Shown here one piece after another: positions 34,426 through 43,058 of a DNA stretch of 52,899 bases. This DNA is from Thiocapsa sp. UBA6158 (GTDB lineage: Bacteria; Pseudomonadota; Gammaproteobacteria; Chromatiales; Chromatiaceae): the NCBI RefSeq assembly GCF_002423035.1, contig NZ_DIUM01000106.1, forward strand, positions 1-52,899, given 5' to 3'. Made by a program: the position numbers and the translations under genes. The notes under the pieces are model-generated. The model worked only from the letters and a program-made list of their open reading frames with translations, searched no databases and was not told where the DNA came from. Numbering within the stretch: position 1 is the first letter of the stretch; every line of letters begins with the position of its first letter.

Positions 34426-36203
34426 CCCATGATGCATCAGGCTCCGAGGTCGAGGCGGGTCCCATCTATCGCCGGCTGCTCGGCTACGTCAAACCCTACT
34501 GGCGGATGTTCACCGTCTCGATCGTCGCCATGCTTGCCTTCGCGGCCACCGAGCCGCTCTTCGCGGCCATGATGCAGCCGCTGATCGACGGCAGCTTCGT
34601 GGATCGCAACGAGGAGATCGTCCGCCTCATGCCGCTCGTGCTGGTGGCGCTCTTCGTGTTTCGCGGGATCGCCGGCTTCATCAACAACTATTCTCTGAGC
34701 TGGGTCGGGCGGCGTGTGGTCGCGGACCTGCGCCAGAAGATGTTCGAGCACCTGCTGCGCGCCCCGACGCGCTATTACGACAATCAGGGATCGGGACACA
34801 TCCTCGCCAAGCTTACCTACAACGTCGAAAACGTCGCTACCGCGGCCACATCGGCGATCACCACCCTAGTCCGTGACGGCTTCACGGTCATCGGCCTGAT
34901 GGCCTACATGCTCTATCTGAACGCAGCACTCTCGGCGATCTTCCTGGTGATCGGTCCCCTTATGGCCGGCGCAGTCAAATACGCGACCAAGCGTTTTCGC
35001 CGCCACAGCCGCCGCATCCAAGACCGGGTCGGTGCGTTGACCCAGGTCGCCCAAGAGGCGATCGAGGCCCATCGGGTGGTCAAGGCATTCGGCGGGCAGC
35101 CGCTGGAGGCGCGACGTTTCAGCGCCATCAACGAGAAGACGCGCTCGCTGCAGATGAAGATGATCGCAACCGAGGCGGCGAGCGTGCCGCTGGTCCAGTT
35201 GATCTCGGCCGTGGCGATCGCCGTCATCGTCTATCTCTCGACCATGCAGGGGCTGAAGGAGGACATCTCGGTCGGCACTTTCATGTCATTCGTGGTCGCC
35301 ATGGGTCTGCTTCTGCCGCCGGTGAAGCGTCTGACCTCGGTCAACGCCCATCTGCAGCGCGGCATCATCGCCGCCCAGAGCCTGTTTGAGCTGTTGGATG
35401 CGGAGGAGGAGCGGGATCGGGGACGTCGGACGTTGGACCGTGCCGAGGGGCGCGTGGAGTATCGCGGCGTCACCCATGTCTATTCGCCCGACAAGCCGCC
35501 GGCGATCCGGGATCTCGACCTCGTCATCGCTCCGGGCGAGCGTGTCGCATTGGTCGGGCGCTCGGGCAGCGGCAAAAGCACGGTCGCCAGCCTACTGCCG
35601 CGCTTCTACGATGCGACCGCGGGCGAGATCCTGATCGACGGCATCCCGATCCACGAGCTGAGCCTGGCGAGTCTGCGCGCCCAGATCTCGCTGGTCAGTC
35701 AGGACGTGGTGCTCTTCAACGACAGCATCGCCAACAACATCGCCTATGGCCAGGCCGTACCGCCGAGCCGCGAGACGCTCGAGCGCGTCGCCGTGAACGC
35801 CCACGCGCTCGACTTCATCCAGGCCATGCCCGAGGGCTTCGACACGCGGATCGGAGACCGCGGTGTGATGCTCTCGGGCGGGCAGCGCCAGCGTCTCGCG
35901 ATTGCCCGTGCCATGCTCAAGGACGCCCCGATCCTGATCCTGGACGAGGCGACCTCCGCACTCGACACCGAGTCCGAGCGCCATATCCAGGCCGCCCTGC
36001 AGGAGTTGATGACGAACCGCACGACCCTGATGATCGCCCATCGTCTCTCCACCATCGAGAATGCCGACCGTATCCTGGTCATGGACAACGGACAGGTCGT
36101 CGAGCAGGGCACCCACGGCGAATTGCTCGCGCAGGACGGCTATTACGCCCGGCTGCATCGTCTGCAATTCCACGATGCCGGCGAGCCTCCGGCCGCGTCT
36201 TAA
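34422..36203 (+). CDS. msbA: Lipid A export ABC transporter MsbA
   Basis: A 593-residue half-transporter that flips lipid A-core across the inner membrane. The N-terminal six-helix transmembrane domain is followed by the ATPase domain with Walker A VGRSGSGKST (about residue 380), signature LSGGQRQRLAIARAM, Walker B ILILDEATSALD and the H-loop IAHRLST. It overlaps exbD and lies upstream of lpxK, as in many Gammaproteobacteria. The stop TAA (36201-36203) belongs to the TTAAACCGCG repeat end. Full length. Confidence 0.96.
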   Translation: MTHDASGSEVEAGPIYRRLLGYVKPYWRMFTVSIVAMLAFAATEPLFAAMMQPLIDGSFVDRNEEIVRLMPLVLVALFVFRGIAGFINNYSLSWVGRRVVADLRQKMFEHLLRAPTRYYDNQGSGHILAKLTYNVENVATAATSAITTLVRDGFTVIGLMAYMLYLNAALSAIFLVIGPLMAGAVKYATKRFRRHSRRIQDRVGALTQVAQEAIEAHRVVKAFGGQPLEARRFSAINEKTRSLQMKMIATEAASVPLVQLISAVAIAVIVYLSTMQGLKEDISVGTFMSFVVAMGLLLPPVKRLTSVNAHLQRGIIAAQSLFELLDAEEERDRGRRTLDRAEGRVEYRGVTHVYSPDKPPAIRDLDLVIAPGERVALVGRSGSGKSTVASLLPRFYDATAGEILIDGIPIHELSLASLRAQISLVSQDVVLFNDSIANNIAYGQAVPPSRETLERVAVNAHALDFIQAMPEGFDTRIGDRGVMLSGGQRQRLAIARAMLKDAPILILDEATSALDTESERHIQAALQELMTNRTTLMIAHRLSTIENADRILVMDNGQVVEQGTHGELLAQDGYYARLHRLQFHDAGEPPAAS

Positions 36204-36392
36204 ACCGCGCCCGGCGCGGTATGCGATGTTTTTGGATGGGGTCGGCCCCGGCAGAGGTGACGAGCGTTGGAGTCGGCGCGGTTTAAGAGATTAAAAATAT
36301 TGAATTTTAAACCTCGTCTCACCGAGATCGAGGACATCTCCAAAGCCAAATGCAAAATGAAAATGACGCAGGTCGCTCTAGACACGGCTTAA
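36200..36392. repeat. TTAAACCGCG-family inverted pair (msbA/lpxK)
   Basis: Unit a, 36200-36286, runs from TTAAACCGCGCC to GGCGCGGTTTAA (perfect 12-base arms). An AT-rich spacer lies at 36287-36306. Unit b, 36307-36392, runs from TTAAACCTCGTC to GACACGGCTTAA (several mismatches). Unit b aligns along its whole length with 39954-40039. The left end holds the msbA stop codon. Confidence 0.88.
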
Positions 36393-36439
36393 GTTGTGCT
36401 GACGTCAGTAAGCACAATCCGCTCGGCGGGCGGGCTGAG

Positions 36440-37435
36440 GTGATTGACCCGAACGCGATCTGGTACGGCCGTCATCCGCTCGGTCCCATCCTCGCGCCGC
36501 TCTCCTGGCTCTATTGTGTGGTGGTCCAACTGCGCCGTCTGGGCTATCGCAAAGGCTGGCTCGCGAGCCGGCGCCTGCCGGTGCCCGTCGTGGTGGTCGG
36601 CAATCTCACCGTCGGCGGGACCGGCAAGACTCCCGTCGTCTTGAAGCTCGCGGAGCTGCTGATGGCGCGCGGTTGGCGTCCCGGGATCATCACGAGAGGT
36701 TATGGGGGAAGAGGGGGAGGACGGGGCGCGGTCGCGTCGCGCCGCGTTCCTCCGCACGGCGAGCCCGCCGATTTCGGGGACGAGCCGGTGCTGCTGGCTC
36801 GTCGCAGCGGCTGCCCGGTCGTCGCCGGACCGGATCGCGTTGCCGCCGGCGCGCTCGCACTGTCCGGGGGCGACGTGGACATCCTGCTCGCCGACGACGG
36901 GCTCCAGCACTATCGCTTGGCTCGAGACATCGAGATTGCGCTCATCGACGGCGTGCGCGGATTGGGCAACGGGCGCTGCCTGCCCGCCGGGCCGTTGCGC
37001 GAGCCGCGCGGGCGTCTGGCCACGGTCGATCTGGTGCTGACCAACGGCGGCGACACCGGCAGTGGGTACCGGATGCGTCTGGTTCCGGGTGCGGCGGTCA
37101 ATCTCCGTGACCCCTGCGTCTCCAAGCCGATCGCCGACTTCCTCGGGCGGCCCGTCTTTGCGGTCGCGGCGATCGGCAACCCCGAGCGCTTCTTCGCCAT
37201 GCTGCGCGGCTTGGGTCTCGAGGTCGAGGGTCGCGCCTACCCGGATCACTATCCCTTTGCACCGTCGGATCTTGTGGCTTGGCCGCCCGGCCCGGTGCTT
37301 ATGACCGAGAAGGACGCCGTGAAGTGCGCGCCCTTTGCCGGCGAGGATCACTGGTTTCTGCCCGTGGAGGCCGAGCTGAATACGGCATTCGTCGAGGCAT
37401 TCTTTCGCACGCTGGAGGCACGGACCCATGTCTGA
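36440..37435 (+). CDS. lpxK: Tetraacyldisaccharide 4'-kinase LpxK
   Basis: LpxK phosphorylates the 4' position of the lipid A disaccharide precursor at the inner membrane. The protein has an N-terminal membrane-associated helix (GPILAPLSWLYCVVVQLRRL), P-loop GNLTVGGTGKTPV, RGYGGRGGG, DEPVLLARR, ADDGLQHYRLARDIEIALID and MTEKDAVKC. The start is taken as GTG 36440 (then IDPNAIWYGRHPLG), because the in-frame ATG at 36350 lies inside the repeat and would add repeat-derived residues. It overlaps kdsB by 8 bases. About 331 residues, normal for the family. Confidence 0.93.
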   Translation: MIDPNAIWYGRHPLGPILAPLSWLYCVVVQLRRLGYRKGWLASRRLPVPVVVVGNLTVGGTGKTPVVLKLAELLMARGWRPGIITRGYGGRGGGRGAVASRRVPPHGEPADFGDEPVLLARRSGCPVVAGPDRVAAGALALSGGDVDILLADDGLQHYRLARDIEIALIDGVRGLGNGRCLPAGPLREPRGRLATVDLVLTNGGDTGSGYRMRLVPGAAVNLRDPCVSKPIADFLGRPVFAVAAIGNPERFFAMLRGLGLEVEGRAYPDHYPFAPSDLVAWPPGPVLMTEKDAVKCAPFAGEDHWFLPVEAELNTAFVEAFFRTLEARTHV

Positions 37436-38213
37436 CCGAGAGACTTCCGATAAACGCCTAGGATTCAAGGTCGTTATCCCCGCGCGCTACGGCTCGACGC
37501 GCCTTCCGGGCAAACCCCTGTTGCCGATCGCCGGCAAGCCGATGATCCAGCATGTCGTGGAGCGCGCGCGAGCGAGCGCCGCCGAGGAGATCCTGGTCGC
37601 AACCGACGACCGGCGCATCGCCGAGGTTTGTCAGGGTTTCGGCGCCGAGGTGGTGATGACCGGCAGCGCGCATCGCAGCGGGTCCGAGCGCATCGCCGAG
37701 GTCATCGAGTTGCGCGGTTGGCGCGATGACGTGGTGGTGGTCAACCTGCAGGGCGACGAGCCGGCGATGCCGGCGGCCTTGCTGGATCAGGTCGCGAGCG
37801 ACTTGGCCGGCATCGCCGATCTCGGCATGTCGACGTTGGCTGCCCCGATCTCGGACCGCGCGACCCTCTTCGATCCGCATGTCGTCAAGGTGGTCACGGA
37901 CGCGAAGGGCTTCGCACTCTATTTTTCGCGTGCGCCGATGCCCTGGCACCGCGACGAGTTCCTCGCCGATCGTGACGAGCTGCCGACATCGGTCGCCTTT
38001 CTGCGCCACATCGGGCTCTATGCCTACCGCGTCGGCTTCCTGAAACGCTATCTGACGTGGGCGCCGTCGCCCCTGGAGATGGCCGAGTCACTGGAGCAGC
38101 TACGCGTGCTCTGGCACGGCGAGCGTATCCATGTGGCGATCGCCGCCGCCGAGCCAGGCCCGGGTGTGGATACGGCCTCCGATCTGTTGAAGGCCGAGCG
38201 GCATCTGGCGTAA
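37428..38213 (+). CDS. kdsB: CMP-Kdo synthetase KdsB
   Basis: 3-deoxy-manno-octulosonate cytidylyltransferase, activating Kdo with CTP for LPS inner-core synthesis. The 261-residue protein has the nucleotide-binding N-terminus VVIPARYGSTRLPGKPLLPI, then IAGKPMIQHVVERA, VNLQGDEPAMP, DPHVVKVVTD and ESLEQLRVLWHGERI, all family hallmarks. It overlaps lpxK. Its stop TAA (38211-38213) begins the single repeat unit at 38211. Confidence 0.96.
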   Translation: MSDRETSDKRLGFKVVIPARYGSTRLPGKPLLPIAGKPMIQHVVERARASAAEEILVATDDRRIAEVCQGFGAEVVMTGSAHRSGSERIAEVIELRGWRDDVVVVNLQGDEPAMPAALLDQVASDLAGIADLGMSTLAAPISDRATLFDPHVVKVVTDAKGFALYFSRAPMPWHRDEFLADRDELPTSVAFLRHIGLYAYRVGFLKRYLTWAPSPLEMAESLEQLRVLWHGERIHVAIAAAEPGPGVDTASDLLKAERHLA

Positions 38214-38292
38214 ACCGCGTCCAGAGCGAGATGCTGATTTTCGAGTGATCTCGACGTTCGTTGCATCCACTGCTCTTAGCGGGGACGCGGTT
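38211..38292. repeat. TTAAACCGCG-family element, single unit 3
   Basis: About 82 bases from TAAACCGCGTCC to GGGGACGCGGTT. The first 19 bases are identical to the reverse complement of the right end at 40038-40020. The whole unit aligns with 18128-18212. It supplies the kdsB stop codon. Confidence 0.8.
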
Positions 38293-38365
38293 GTGATGGG
38301 ACATTCTCGATGTGACGATCGCTGCGGTCTGTCTGTGTGGCGCGACGAGGCTTCTTCGCCGTGAC

Positions 38366-38662
38366 TCAGGCCCGTGGCGTCGATTGCAGGCAGTCCAGGA
38401 GATCTTGCATCTCGAGCGTGAGCTCGCTCTCGACCGGGTCTAGGATTCGGACCTGTATGATCGCGTTGGCGCGATGGCTGGCGCGGCCGTATTGGTCCAT
38501 CTGAATCGGAGGTCGGGCGAGATCCGATTCCAGCACCGCCAGCCCCTCGCCGGGCAGGATGTCGATCAGGCGCCAGACCTGCCCGTCATGTTCGCAGCGA
38601 TGGCCGATCAACATCCTGAGCCGCTGAATCAGCGCGGGATCGATCGCATGGGTCTGTGTCAT
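38366..38662 (-). CDS. Conserved-looking hypothetical protein
   Basis: About 98 residues starting MTQTHAIDPALIQRLRML, with strong coding bias. The body (HRCEHDGQVWRLIDILPGEG, LAVLESDLARPPIQMDQYGR) looks like a small soluble beta-rich domain. I do not recognise the family. The ATG at 38662 is preferred to 38689 because the sequence before it is less protein-like. It converges with kdsB; an orphan intrinsic terminator lies upstream of it on the same strand, so it has its own promoter. Confidence 0.65.
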   Translation of the reverse strand: MTQTHAIDPALIQRLRMLIGHRCEHDGQVWRLIDILPGEGLAVLESDLARPPIQMDQYGRASHRANAIIQVRILDPVESELTLEMQDLLDCLQSTPRA

Positions 38663-38750
38663 TTCGGCTCCGGCTGTTGGGCTGGCCAAGGGGCGAATCC
38701 GCTACACCCTAAACGACTAAGATGGCAGCCGAAAGCGATTTTTCATCGAT

Positions 38751-38773
38751 AAAAAAACCCCGCTGATGCGGGG
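38751..38773 (-). terminator. Orphan intrinsic terminator (minus strand)
   Basis: On the minus strand: stem CCCCGC / GCGGGG with loop ATCA, then seven T. No protein gene on the minus strand ends just before it. The preceding minus-strand sequence (about 38774-38935) is non-coding, which raises the possibility of a small RNA. Confidence 0.75.
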
Positions 38774-38799
38774 CGAATCACCACTGAGGAGGTCAGAGA

Positions 38800-38877
38800 A
38801 TGAAACCGGAGAACGGAAGCGTCTGTCTTGGTTCTAACAATGCAGAACGGATGCCAATTTTCTGTTTCGTGCCGTGA
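38800..38877 (+). CDS. Possible 25-residue peptide
   Basis: ATG 38800 is preceded by a perfect AGGAGG seven bases upstream and opens a short frame (MKPENGSVCLGSNNAERMPI, then FCFVP) ending TGA. The strong ribosome-binding site is the only support. It ends about 60 bases before the secreted-protein gene, so it could be a leader peptide. No family recognised. Confidence 0.25.
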   Translation: MKPENGSVCLGSNNAERMPIFCFVP

Positions 38878-38939
38878 TCTCATCGAAACAATAGGTTGCG
38901 GAGGCGCAAGTCGCTTGAGTCGACGATGGGAGCCGAGCC

Positions 38940-39464
38940 ATGCACAGGTTGAAGACGCGCGCAGGTTCCTTCCGCACCGCAACGGTGCGATATTCGCGAC
39001 AAACGGCCTGTCTCTTTGTCGTCATCGCAACACTCTGGCTGGCGATGCCGGTCGCTGCCGAGACGGACGTGATGCGGGCGCAGGGGATTCAATCACAGCG
39101 GGCTGCGGCCGGTTGGTTGAGATTGCAGCAGGATCAACGCGCGGCGAGACAGCAGGCCGGCCTGCTGTCGGCTCCCGACGCGGCTCGGCGGCAGTCGCTC
39201 GAGTGGAGCGAGGCGATCCGCTACCGCGAGCTTCTTCAGCAGCAGAATCGCGCCATCGACTCGGCCCGTCGGCAAGATCGTCTGGTGCCCCGAACCGGTG
39301 CGGGTGTCATGCCGGACGGTCGGGCCGGCCGGGCGCGGATGCAGGGTCAGTTGATGGAGTTGGAGGCGCAACAACAGAGCCAGCGCCTGCAGATGCAGAT
39401 GGACCGGGCGCGGCGCAGTCAAACGGCGCCGGGGCGGCTCAGCCGGGGTTCGAACAGCCGATAA
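38940..39464 (+). CDS. Exported Gln/Arg-rich hypothetical protein
   Basis: A 174-residue protein with a signal peptide (hydrophobic CLFVVIATLWLAMPVAAE, about residues 24-41). The mature part is rich in Gln, Arg and Ala and probably helical (QQQNRAIDSARRQDRL; GQLMELEAQQQSQRLQMQMD). Codon bias is good. GGGAGCC precedes the ATG. I do not recognise the family; it could be a periplasmic coiled-coil protein. It is a single gene with REP-like sequence downstream. Confidence 0.55.
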   Translation: MHRLKTRAGSFRTATVRYSRQTACLFVVIATLWLAMPVAAETDVMRAQGIQSQRAAAGWLRLQQDQRAARQQAGLLSAPDAARRQSLEWSEAIRYRELLQQQNRAIDSARRQDRLVPRTGAGVMPDGRAGRARMQGQLMELEAQQQSQRLQMQMDRARRSQTAPGRLSRGSNSR

Positions 39465-39516
39465 GGCACGGGCCACGTTCATCTCGACTGCGCATGCGCG
39501 GAGGAACCGAAAGGGT

Positions 39517-39610
39517 TGTAGGTGCGAATTTATTCGCACACACGCCGGTTTCCCCGCGAGGCGCTCGGAGACGCCACCACCTAGGCTGTGCGAATAAATT
39601 CGCACCTACA
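39517..39610. repeat. REP-like inverted pair TGTAGGTGCGAATTTATTCG
   Basis: Arms 39517-39540 and 39587-39610 are perfect 24-base reverse complements (TGTAGGTGCGAATTTATTCG plus CACA). Each arm is itself partly palindromic (TGCGAATTTATTCGCA). The 46-base centre is unrelated. This matches the widespread TGTAGGTGCGAATTNATTCG REP-type sequence, arranged as a BIME-like pair. Confidence 0.85.
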
Positions 39611-39639
39611 CGCCGGTCGTTCTTTTCTCGGACATGCCC

Positions 39640-39762
39640 TTAATTATCGGGCCGCGCATCCCCGGTGTGTCTGTAACACTCCTCGGATTCGTACCACATG
39701 ACGTTGATGATGCCGAAGGCGAGGGCCAGCAGCACACCCAGGAGCCAAGCGAAATACCACAT
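39640..39762 (-). CDS. cydX: Cytochrome bd small subunit CydX
   Basis: A 40-residue single-pass membrane peptide beginning MWYFAWLLGVLLALAFGIIN followed by VMWYESEE, a clear match to the CydX/YbgT signature (MWYFAWILG...). CydX stabilises the CydAB haem site and is required for full bd oxidase activity. The start at 39762 has GAGGA just upstream. It is third in the cydA-cydB-cydX order, but an inverted pair of repeat elements (39846-40039) separates it from cydB. Confidence 0.92.
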   Translation of the reverse strand: MWYFAWLLGVLLALAFGIINVMWYESEECYRHTGDARPDN

Positions 39763-39845
39763 GGGATCGTCCTCTCGGTGATCGATGCTCATTGTCCGGG
39801 GTCGCCCGCGACGACCTCGGACCCCGACGTTTCTCGATGAACCCC

Positions 39846-40039
39846 TTAAACCGCGCACGGTGCGGTATGCGTCATTTGTCGGAATAGCTTGGCCGCGCCG
39901 GCTCCGACGACTATCGGAGCCGGCGCGGTTTAAAGCATTGAAAATTTTCCCTTCTAAACCGCGTCTCACTGGGATCGAGGATATCTGCGCAGCCAAACGC
40001 ACAATGAAAACGACGCAAATCGCTCTGGACGCGGTTTAG
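39846..40039. repeat. TTAAACCGCG-family inverted pair (cydB/cydX)
   Basis: Unit a, 39846-39933, runs from TTAAACCGCGC to GCGCGGTTTAA and contains a further internal 14-base stem (CCGCGCCGGCTCCG / CGGAGCCGGCGCGG). An AT-rich spacer lies at 39934-39953. Unit b, 39954-40039, runs from CTAAACCGCGTC to GACGCGGTTTAG (perfect 12-base arms). Unit b reversed resembles unit a over its first 30 bases. The cydB stop TAA lies inside the right end. Confidence 0.92.
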
Positions 40040-41178
40040 TACGCCAAATGCTCCTGCTCCCGGATCTCCTCCACCGTCACACGCCGCCACATCTTGGTGT
40101 AGGTCCAAGTGGTGTAGGCCAGGATCAACGGGATGAAGATGACCGCCGCCCAGAACATGACCGTCAGGGTCAGGTGGCTGGAGACCGCGTCCCAAACGAT
40201 CAGACTGCTGTTGGGATCCGTTCGCGAGGGCAGGATGAAGGGGAAGAGGCTCACGCCGGCGGTCACGATGATGCCCGTGATCGCCAGACTGCCGCTCGCC
40301 AGTCCCCAGCCCGGACGATCAGCGGCGGCGAGCTTCATCGTGGCCCAAAGACCCGCGAAGCCGAGCGCCGGGAAGAGCAGCGTCCAAGGATGGGCGCCGT
40401 AGTTGGCCAGCCAAGCCCAAGAATCCGCGACGACCTCCTTGGTGAGCGGGTTGGGTGTCGCATCGAGCGCGGGCATGGAGACGACCTTGAAGCCGTCGAT
40501 GCCGATGATCAGCCAGATCCCGGCGAGCGCGAAGACCGCCATGCCGATGAGTGCGAAGATCCGAGCCGCTGCCTTGGCGCGCGAAGCGATGGGCTCGGCC
40601 GCCCGGATTTGAAGCCAAACCGCGCCGTGCATGGTCAGCATGGCCACACTCAGGATGCCCGCCAGCAGGGCAAACGGATGGAAGAGACCGAAGAAGCTGC
40701 CCGTGTAGAAGGATCTCAGCATGTCATCGAGATGAAAGGGCACGCCGAGCAAGAGGTTGCCGAAGGCCACCCCGAACACCAACGCCGGCACCACGCCGCC
40801 GATGAAGAGCCCCCAATCCCAGGCGTTGCGCCAGCGTGGATCCGCGATCTTGCTGCGGTAGTCGAAACCGACCGGCCGGAAGAAGAGCGCGAAGAGCGCG
40901 AGCAGCATCGCGAAATAGAACCCCGAGAAGGCGGTCGCGTACACCAGCGGCCAGGCGGCGAAGATGGCGCCGCCGGCCGTGATCAGCCAGACCTGGTTGC
41001 CGTCCCAGTGCGGGCCGATGGTGTTGATGATGACGCGCCGCTCCTCGTCGGTCTTGCCCAGGAAGGGCAGGAGTGCGCCGACGCCCATGTCCATGCCGTC
41101 GGTCACGGCGAAGCCGATCAAGAGCACGCCGACCAGCACCCACCAGATGAACTTCAGGACTTCGTAGTCGATGATCAT
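40036..41178 (-). CDS. cydB: Cytochrome bd oxidase subunit II
   Basis: CydB, 380 residues, the second subunit of the quinol-oxidising bd-type terminal oxidase, which has high oxygen affinity. Motifs include the start MIIDYEVLKFIWWVLVGVLL, FAVTDGMDMGVGALLPFLG, GPHWDGNQVWLITAGGAIFA and WPLVYATAFSGFYFAMLL, with about eight transmembrane segments. It begins 10 bases after cydA ends. Its TAA stop belongs to the right end of a repeat pair. In a phototrophic anaerobe it would remove oxygen or allow microaerobic respiration. Confidence 0.96.
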   Translation of the reverse strand: MIIDYEVLKFIWWVLVGVLLIGFAVTDGMDMGVGALLPFLGKTDEERRVIINTIGPHWDGNQVWLITAGGAIFAAWPLVYATAFSGFYFAMLLALFALFFRPVGFDYRSKIADPRWRNAWDWGLFIGGVVPALVFGVAFGNLLLGVPFHLDDMLRSFYTGSFFGLFHPFALLAGILSVAMLTMHGAVWLQIRAAEPIASRAKAAARIFALIGMAVFALAGIWLIIGIDGFKVVSMPALDATPNPLTKEVVADSWAWLANYGAHPWTLLFPALGFAGLWATMKLAAADRPGWGLASGSLAITGIIVTAGVSLFPFILPSRTDPNSSLIVWDAVSSHLTLTVMFWAAVIFIPLILAYTTWTYTKMWRRVTVEEIREQEHLAY

Positions 41179-41188
41179 GATCGGTCCC

Positions 41189-42808
41189 CTAGTCTTGCCG
41201 TTTCTGCGGTGCGAGCGCGGGTGACGGGCCGCCTGCGGTGGTCGAACGGGACGCCTTGGCCGCCTCTTCGTGGTGGTAGCGGCCCGTATGCAGCGAGCTG
41301 GGTCCCTGCCGCCCGAACTTGAACATCAGATACATCTCGATGATCAAGAGCACCGTGTAGAAGAGGATGAAGGCCGAGAGGCTGATGATGAGGTCGCTCG
41401 GTGCCAGGCTCGAGGCGGCAATGCTGGTGGGCAGGACCTCGCCGATCGCCCAAGGCTGGCGGCCGAACTCGGCCACGAACCAGCCCGTCTCCGCCGCGAT
41501 CCAGGGTACCGGGATGCTCCAGAGGAAGAGGCGCAGAAGCCAGCGTTTCTCCTGAATGACGCGTTTGGCGTTGAAATAGAATCCCAGGATCATCAGGGCC
41601 AGCATCCAGAATCCGGCCGCGACCATCACACGGAAGCTCCAGAAGAGCGGCGCGACCTCGGGGATCGAGTCCTTGACCGCCATGCGGATCTGTTCCTCGG
41701 TGGCCTGGCTCGGGTCGTCCGTGTAGCGCTTGAGCAGGAGCGCGTAGCCGAGATCGGCCTTGTGGTCCTCGAAGACCGCGCGGTTCTCCGGCGTGTCCTC
41801 ATCACCGCGCAGACGCTGCAGATACTCGTAGGCGATCATGCCGCTGCGGATGCGGATCTCGTGGTCCACCATCAGGTCCTTGAGTCCCTTCACCTCGGTG
41901 TCGAGCGAGCGCGTGGCGATCAGCCCCAGGAGCCAGGGAATCTTGATCGCGCCGTGGGTCTCCTCGTCCTCGTTGCTCGGGAAGCCGATGATCGTAAAGC
42001 CGGCCGGCGCGGGCTCCGAGTGCCACTCGGCCTCGATCGCCGCGAGCTTCACCTTCTGCACGTCGCCGACCTCGTAGCCGGACTCGTCGCCGAGCAGGAT
42101 GACCGAGAGGATGCCGGCCAAACCGAAGCCGATCGCGACCGAGAAGGAGCGCTTGGCGAAGGCCAGATCCCGCCCCTTGAGCATGTACCAGGAGCTGATG
42201 CCGAGCACGAACATGGACGCGGTCACATAGCCGGCGGCCACCGTATGCACGAACTTGACCTGCGCGACCGGGTTGACCACGACCTCCATGAAGTTGGTCA
42301 TCTCCATGCGCATGGTCTCGTAGCTGAACTCGGCGCCGACCGGGTTCTGCATCCAGCCGTTGGCGACCAGGATCCAGAGCGCCGAGAGGTTGGACGCCAG
42401 GGCCATCAGGAAGGTGACGGTCAGATGCTGGCGTTTGGAGAGTCGCTCCCAGCCCAGGAAGAACAGACCGATGAAGGTCGACTCCAGGAAGAAGGCCATC
42501 AGGCCCTCGATGGCGAGCGGAGCGCCGAAGACGTCGCCGACATAGTGACTGTAATAGGCCCAGTTGGTCCCGAACTGGAACTCCATGGTCAGCCCGGTCG
42601 TCACGCCCAACGCGAAGTTGATGCCGAAGAGCTTGCCCCAGAACTTGGTCATGTCCCGGTAGATCTCGCGTCCGGTCATGACATAGACGCTCTCCATGAT
42701 CACCAGGATCCAGGCGAGGCCGAGTGTGAGTGGCACGAAGAGGAAGTGGTACATCGCGGTCATGGCAAACTGCCACCGCGAGAGCTCGATCATGGTGCTG
42801 TCAAGCAT
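41189..42808 (-). CDS. cydA: Cytochrome bd oxidase subunit I
   Basis: CydA, 539 residues, carries haems b558, b595 and d. Seen are the N-terminal haem region MYHFLFVPLTLG, KLFGINFALGVTTGLTMEFQ with GTNWAYYSHYVGDVFGAPLA, the FVHTVAAGYVTASMFVLG segment, and GWFVAEFGRQPWAIGEVLPT. The stretch between transmembrane helices (about 255-370) is long, as in the E. coli-type long Q-loop oxidases rather than CIO-type. It is first in cydABX. A Crp/Fnr-type regulator is encoded about 1.4 kb upstream and is a candidate controller. Confidence 0.96.
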   Translation of the reverse strand: MLDSTMIELSRWQFAMTAMYHFLFVPLTLGLAWILVIMESVYVMTGREIYRDMTKFWGKLFGINFALGVTTGLTMEFQFGTNWAYYSHYVGDVFGAPLAIEGLMAFFLESTFIGLFFLGWERLSKRQHLTVTFLMALASNLSALWILVANGWMQNPVGAEFSYETMRMEMTNFMEVVVNPVAQVKFVHTVAAGYVTASMFVLGISSWYMLKGRDLAFAKRSFSVAIGFGLAGILSVILLGDESGYEVGDVQKVKLAAIEAEWHSEPAPAGFTIIGFPSNEDEETHGAIKIPWLLGLIATRSLDTEVKGLKDLMVDHEIRIRSGMIAYEYLQRLRGDEDTPENRAVFEDHKADLGYALLLKRYTDDPSQATEEQIRMAVKDSIPEVAPLFWSFRVMVAAGFWMLALMILGFYFNAKRVIQEKRWLLRLFLWSIPVPWIAAETGWFVAEFGRQPWAIGEVLPTSIAASSLAPSDLIISLSAFILFYTVLLIIEMYLMFKFGRQGPSSLHTGRYHHEEAAKASRSTTAGGPSPALAPQKRQD

Positions 42809-43058
42809 GGCGATATTCCCGAGGTTGGAGATCAGGAACGCGAGGAGGGCTGTCGGGTGCCGGGCAGGGTGTCGGCGATCGGGGAGATCGCCGACGGTCC
42901 GGATCAGGCTGGCCCGCCGGTCGGAGGTGCTTAGGCTAGGCCGGTCATCAGATGGCTGAAATGACGAAACGCAACAGGCTTTTCAGGAAAGCCGATGACG
43001 TGCTTCGTGGCCGGTTCGGCGGCTATGACGCCGAAGCGAGCGGGGCTGGCGGCTCATG

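Noticed and set aside
36350..36439. Earlier ATG start for lpxK
   Set aside because: The first residues would be encoded by the repeat element; the family sequence begins at the GTG at 36440.
40048..42934. Two long plus-strand frames opposite cydB and cydA
   Set aside because: Antisense shadows; the minus-strand frames are textbook CydB and CydA.
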